IMG/VR virus record: IMGVR_UViG_3300021343_000064
Location: 1 to 47,954 of that record
Source of the DNA: a virus
DNA length: 47,954 bases
Direction: 5' to 3' (one strand)
This document shows positions 44,866 through 47,954 of this stretch, one piece after another. Below the pieces are notes generated by a model. The model was not told the DNA's origin. It saw only the letters and a program-made list of their open reading frames with translations, and ran no database searches. Position 1 is the stretch's first letter; each line of letters opens with the position of its first letter. The position numbers were made by a program, and so were the translations under genes.

Positions 44866-45156
44866 ATGTCAGAAGAAATACCAAGCTATGGAGCCAATAC
44901 GGCCGCCAAGATAAAACCGGCTTGCCTGCATAGGTATAGCGACCCAGAGTACCAGCCGCCTGGCTATGAAGACGTGGTTGCGCTTAAGTCCGTTTCTGGG
45001 CGCACTGGTGGCGACCTGGCTAAACTGGCCGGCGTTGAGCCCAGAACCTTTAGGAAGTGGGTGGCGCCACCAGATGCGCGAAATAGCGCTAAAATCCCTT
45101 ATTCTGCTTGGCGGCTGCTCTTAATCGAACTTGGATTAGTGGAGGGCAGACAGTGA
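44866..45156 (+). CDS. HTH DNA-binding protein, 96 aa
   Basis: From the ATG behind GGAGG, residues 35-75 (VALKSVSGRTGGDLAKLAGVEPRTFRKWVAPPDARNSAKIPYSAWRLLLIELGL) form a helix-turn-helix with a following helix, similar to small phage/plasmid regulators. The N-terminal third is polar. It is probably in one transcript with radC and is a candidate for the protein that binds the palindrome in their promoter. Confidence 0.68.
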   Translation: MSEEIPSYGANTAAKIKPACLHRYSDPEYQPPGYEDVVALKSVSGRTGGDLAKLAGVEPRTFRKWVAPPDARNSAKIPYSAWRLLLIELGLVEGRQ

Positions 45157-45374
45157 GACCTTCGAAGCTAAAACCAGGCATGGAGCTTAGGGTTATTGAT
45201 TCCTTTGGCGAGGCGCGGACAGCCTTTTTTGTCCGGCGCGAACCCCGCCGGTACGGGCATCCTGCAGTCAACTATGTAAGGTTTCCTGACTATGCAGGGC
45301 TTGACGGTCCAGAGGATGACGGCACTTGCCAGATGAGTGACTATGACCTTTCTCGCCGGGGGCAATGTTTATGA
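45153..45374 (+). CDS. Hypothetical protein, 73 aa
   Basis: The GTG overlaps the HTH stop (GTGA) and follows TGGAGGG. The product (VRPSKLKPGMELRVIDSFGEARTAFFVRREPRRYGHPAVNYVRFPDYAGLDGPEDDGTC...) is strand-rich and looks like a small barrel (GMELRVIDSFG, AFFVRREP). No family is recognised. It forms an operon with radC and the HTH gene. Confidence 0.62.
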   Translation: MRPSKLKPGMELRVIDSFGEARTAFFVRREPRRYGHPAVNYVRFPDYAGLDGPEDDGTCQMSDYDLSRRGQCL

Positions 45375-45564
45375 GGCGGGTCTTGCTTTTGGTGTTTTCC
45401 TTGCCCTAATCGCTAGGCTAGTCTGGCAAGAAATGCTGTTGCCAGCAACGCGCCAACAGGGAAAGCTATATATACAAATGCTGGGCCTAGAGGTATTGAC
45501 CAATAAATTATGCCAACTAAAAAAAGGGAGGCCGCTAGCGAAGCAAAAGGAAACCACCAACTGA
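45337..45564 (+). CDS. Doubtful membrane ORF, 75 aa
   Basis: The frame starts with GTG (an ATG follows at 45343) inside the preceding gene and has one hydrophobic stretch (AGLAFGVFLALIARLVWQEMLL) and a basic end. Its ribosome site is poor, and 152 bases run antisense to the better-supported leftward membrane gene. One of the two is probably not expressed. Confidence 0.3.
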   Translation: MTMTFLAGGNVYEAGLAFGVFLALIARLVWQEMLLPATRQQGKLYIQMLGLEVLTNKLCQLKKGRPLAKQKETTN

Positions 45565-45751
45565 AAACAAAGAAACCAGAAATAATAAGTGACAAAAATA
45601 CGATTGTGGAAAGCCCTCCGCCAAACCAAGCATAGAGAGATCCTGCAAGCGAGTCAGGATCTGGACTCATTCCGATTGAATTTGATGTTTTTAAATGAGC
45701 ATATGCAGACAACCCAACCGCAGTCAAGGCTGCGAAATATAAATACTCCAT
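45413..45751 (-). CDS. Membrane protein with about four spans, 112 aa
   Basis: Nearly the whole length is hydrophobic: EYLYFAALTAVGLSAYAHL, GGGLSTIVFLSLIISGFFVF, WWFPFASLAASLFLVGIIYW and PAFVYIAFPVGALLATAFLA, with a polar loop (KTSNSIGMSPDPDS). AAAAGGAGAAA lies about ten bases before the ATG. It is the first of three leftward accessory genes beside the integrase. Such prophage-border membrane genes often serve superinfection exclusion, which is only inferred. Confidence 0.6.
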   Translation of the reverse strand: MEYLYFAALTAVGLSAYAHLKTSNSIGMSPDPDSLAGSLYAWFGGGLSTIVFLSLIISGFFVFSWWFPFASLAASLFLVGIIYWSIPLGPAFVYIAFPVGALLATAFLARLA

Positions 45752-45882
45752 TAGGTGTATTTCTCCTTTTGAAGATTACTGTTCTTTCTAGTCTTTAGTG
45801 GGCTATGATGTCATTCGCTGGTCAAATTGCAACTATCCTGACCGTCTCCTTTGTATATGGATTACTACACCTAAAGTAATGG

Positions 45883-45922
45883 CGGAAGCTCAACAGCGGT
45901 TATTGTGTTTTATGAGCTTCCG
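45883..45922. repeat. Perfect 10-bp inverted repeat
   Basis: CGGAAGCTCA (45883-45892) and TGAGCTTCCG (45913-45922) enclose a 20-base loop. No T run follows. It lies in the 214-base gap between two leftward genes, which otherwise holds no supported gene apart from a doubtful 24-codon frame at 45805. It could be a terminator-like hairpin or an integrase/protein-binding site. Confidence 0.5.
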
Positions 45923-45965
45923 GTTAGGGTTTGGTTAATTGCTGATTAGGCGCCCCTGAAATGGG

Positions 45966-46145
45966 TCACTCCAAGTCGTCCAGTTCTCGAATTGCCCGTT
46001 TGATATCCCTTTCCGCGTCGTCTAGCTCGCTTATGGCCCGACGGATATCATAGTCATTGTCGGCATTTCCTCGCGCTCTGTTTAGAGTGCTCTGTGCATC
46101 CTCAATTGCGCGCAGGGCTCGCTTTAAATTGGTCTTGGCTGACAT
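45966..46145 (-). CDS. Helical heptad protein, 59 aa
   Basis: From the ATG of MSAKTNLKRAL, behind GAAGGAGT, the product (AKTNLKRALRAIEDAQSTLNRARGNADNDYDIRRAISELDDAERDIKRAIRELDDLE) is a single long amphipathic helix or helical hairpin with near-heptad repeats. No family is recognised. It lies between the two accessory membrane genes. Confidence 0.6.
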   Translation of the reverse strand: MSAKTNLKRALRAIEDAQSTLNRARGNADNDYDIRRAISELDDAERDIKRAIRELDDLE

Positions 46146-46218
46146 AAAAGACTCCTTCAACTTGTCCAGCCGCTAAGATATAAGAGGCTATTCGAAAACG
46201 CCACCACCATAATCAAAG

Positions 46219-46560
46219 TCAGGACTTTAAGACCTTAGCCTGTTTCCGCTCAAACAGGTTCCGCTCAATCTCACTGGCGACATACCAGATAAAGCCAAAG
46301 CCCATAAACCACTTGCTGATCTGCCAGGCCTCAATCACAACCTCTTTATCTGCGCCATTAAAAATGGGAAGCAGCACCATAATCAAGCCAGGCCAGAAAG
46401 CAAGCCCTGCGATCCACCTCTGAGCTAGATAGCCGCCCCTCTTGGCGGCCGCTTCAATTGTTTTATCTGGCACCCCTGGGGCAGCTATGCCGCAATGCGG
46501 GCAGGTGACGGCCTCGCTTGAGACCTCTTTAGAACACTCCTTACACTCCAAAAGCGCCAT
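46219..46560 (-). CDS. Zinc-ribbon membrane protein, 113 aa
   Basis: The N-terminus LLECKECSKEVSSEAVTCPHCGIAAPG is a zinc ribbon (CxxC...CxxC), followed by two membrane segments (WIAGLAFWPGLIMVLLPIF and WFMGFGFIWYVASEI) and a basic tail. AAAGGAG precedes the ATG. Zinc-ribbon plus membrane proteins are frequent among poorly characterised prophage cargo and host genes. Whether it senses, anchors or protects is unknown. Confidence 0.7.
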   Translation of the reverse strand: MALLECKECSKEVSSEAVTCPHCGIAAPGVPDKTIEAAAKRGGYLAQRWIAGLAFWPGLIMVLLPIFNGADKEVVIEAWQISKWFMGFGFIWYVASEIERNLFERKQAKVLKS

Positions 46561-46727
46561 AATGAAACTCCTTTATCCTTTATGATGGCTTCTAGCTGCA
46601 CGCACATCACCAGTTAGAGGCGATATGTGTGTATTATTTCGCTTTTGAGGTCGATATTAGTATATGTTTTCATAAAACACCAGACGACTTATAACAACTG
46701 GCGCTTAATTCGGCTCGCCCTTCCTTG

Positions 46728-47954
46728 TCATGCACCTTCTATATCATCAAAGGTTGCTGCCACGGCCTGGCGCTTATGACTATCGGCAAGGTGAGCATAA
46801 ATCTGGGTGGTCTCCACACTAGCATGGCCCAGCAGCTCTTTAATGATATATAGGTCGCCAGTTTCCATAGCCAACATTGAGGCATAGGTGTGACGGAGGT
46901 CGTGGAACCTAAAATTGGTGATGCCGGCGCGCTTGAGAAGCTGGCCCCATACAGTCTTTAGCGTCTGGAATTGCCCGCCAGTTTCCGGATTAATGAATAC
47001 CAGCCCTGCCCTCCGGTTGGTATTCTGCTCCTGCCACTGCTCCAGGGCCTTGCGCACTTGTGGCGTCAGAGGAACATGGCGAGTTGCTGTGCCCTTTTTT
47101 CCGCCTATAGGCTTTCGAATGGCAATCTGGCCAGTAACAAAATTAACGTCGCGCCACTCCAGCCGGAATATCTCTGAGCGACGCAGGCCACCAAAAAGCG
47201 CTATTAATACCATAGGTGTCACATGGTCGGGATATTCATCCTCTGAAATCTCTGGCAGAGGGTCAATGTGTCGCGCTATTTTCCACTTATTGTTACTCTT
47301 TCGCTTTTCGCGCTTTTCATGGTCGCGGTCCCGCAGTGCCTTGAGCAGGGCTGAGCGCTCCTGATCGCTCAAAAAGCGCGGCTCTGGCTTTTTGTCCACG
47401 CTCAGCGGCTTATGCTTTTTGATCGGGCTCTCAGTGATCAATTCTTGATCTGCGGCCCAGTTGAGCATCGTCTTAAGCTGGCCAGTGTATTTATTGATAG
47501 ACGACCTGCTAATAGGCTTATCCTGTGTCAGCTTGTCGGCCTCAAAGTCGCGCAACTGCTTGGCGCCAACCTTGCGAACTGGCAAATTGAACAAATGCCC
47601 CCAGTTGTTGGAGATATCTCTAACAATGTCCTCGCCTGTAGGATTGTTGGCTATAACGTGGCGCCGGTAGTGCTTCTTTAATATGTCGCCCAGGGTGATA
47701 TCGTCATTGCCGCCTTTCTTATCGGCCGCCGCCTCACCAATTAGCTGCTTTGCCAGCTTCCTGGCGTCACTCAATTTGGTGTCTTTTACGCCGCCAATAC
47801 GCTTTCGCTTCCCTCGGGCAATTTGTATATAAAAGGAAGCAGTACCAGACGGCTGCACGCGCACCAGCAATCCAGGGGTGGCATCATCCCGCAAATCATA
47901 CGCCTTGTCTCTCGTCTCAAGGTTTTTAATTCCGTCCTGGGTCAGCTTAGCCAC
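46728..47954 (-). CDS. int: Tyrosine integrase (prophage)
   Basis: This 408-residue protein has the DUF4102-type arm-binding N-terminus (KLTQDGIKNL....KAYDLRDDATPGLLVRVQPSGTASF), a core-binding domain around 90-185 and the catalytic domain from about 195. The catalytic set is R258, H351-x-x-R354 (HDLRHTYAS), H377 (LGHAS) and Y386 (QIYAHL). It begins with GTG at the last base of the window and looks full-length, but an upstream start outside the window cannot be excluded. It is transcribed leftward, so attP is expected either beyond the right edge or in the 167-base gap after its stop. Confidence 0.92.
   Translation of the reverse strand: MAKLTQDGIKNLETRDKAYDLRDDATPGLLVRVQPSGTASFYIQIARGKRKRIGGVKDTKLSDARKLAKQLIGEAAADKKGGNDDITLGDILKKHYRRHVIANNPTGEDIVRDISNNWGHLFNLPVRKVGAKQLRDFEADKLTQDKPISRSSINKYTGQLKTMLNWAADQELITESPIKKHKPLSVDKKPEPRFLSDQERSALLKALRDRDHEKREKRKSNNKWKIARHIDPLPEISEDEYPDHVTPMVLIALFGGLRRSEIFRLEWRDVNFVTGQIAIRKPIGGKKGTATRHVPLTPQVRKALEQWQEQNTNRRAGLVFINPETGGQFQTLKTVWGQLLKRAGITNFRFHDLRHTYASMLAMETGDLYIIKELLGHASVETTQIYAHLADSHKRQAVAATFDDIEGA

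Noticed and set aside
1-47954. CRISPR array, insertion sequence or rRNA
   Set aside because: No regularly spaced repeats, transposase frame or rRNA-like stretch was seen.

Overview
The window is a complete or nearly complete temperate siphophage genome, almost certainly a prophage. It starts exactly on the stop codon of one small gene and ends exactly on the start codon of a tyrosine integrase, so it appears to have been cut at gene boundaries; no attL/attR pair can be seen inside it. Balanced GC, strong GGAGG-type ribosome sites and lambda-type head proteins point to a gammaproteobacterial host, possibly marine, but nothing here fixes the genus.

The left two thirds (about 1.1-30.9 kb) is transcribed leftward. 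Read in transcription order it follows lambda: Cro-like protein, DksA/TraR zinc finger, YopX, MazG-like protein, primase-polymerase/helicase, a repeat block that could be an origin, endonuclease, small genes, a Q-type antiterminator candidate, a late promoter and terminator, the lysis genes (membrane coiled-coil protein, GH24 lysozyme, holin candidate, nested spanin-like pair), a GC-rich cos candidate with a tRNA-like element, then terminase small (DUF1441) and large (GpA), gpW, portal, ClpP-like prohead protease, decoration protein D, major capsid E, head-tail and tail-completion proteins, tail tube, tail chaperones joined by a programmed -1 frameshift, tape measure, tail-tip proteins, a 1106-residue tail fibre, and finally a lipoprotein with a transglutaminase-like peptidase. 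Several Rho-independent terminators lie inside the structural operon, which fits late antitermination.

The switch lies at 30.9-31.8 kb. A CI-like repressor (+) and a Cro-like protein (-) diverge from overlapping promoters. Four inverted-repeat sites sharing a CAC-N5-GTG core form two clusters, one between cro and cI and one after cI in front of a candidate early promoter, like OR and OL of lambda. The repressor appears to lack the Ser/Lys autocleavage dyad.

The right arm (32-44 kb, +) carries a small HTH protein, a possible Nmad5-type protein, an AAA ATPase, a DUF669 ssDNA-binding-type protein, a Cas4/RecB-like exonuclease whose catalytic residues are substituted, an SF2 helicase, an MmcB-like nuclease, and then a run of 13 tiny genes. 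Most of those tiny genes are preceded by a repeated TGTAC...GAGAT start-associated sequence, the most unusual signal in the window. Beyond it lie a convergent 38-residue basic peptide with a perfect Shine-Dalgarno sequence, a RadC-like gene under a promoter whose spacer is a 17-bp palindrome, and a group of membrane/zinc-ribbon accessory genes next to the integrase.
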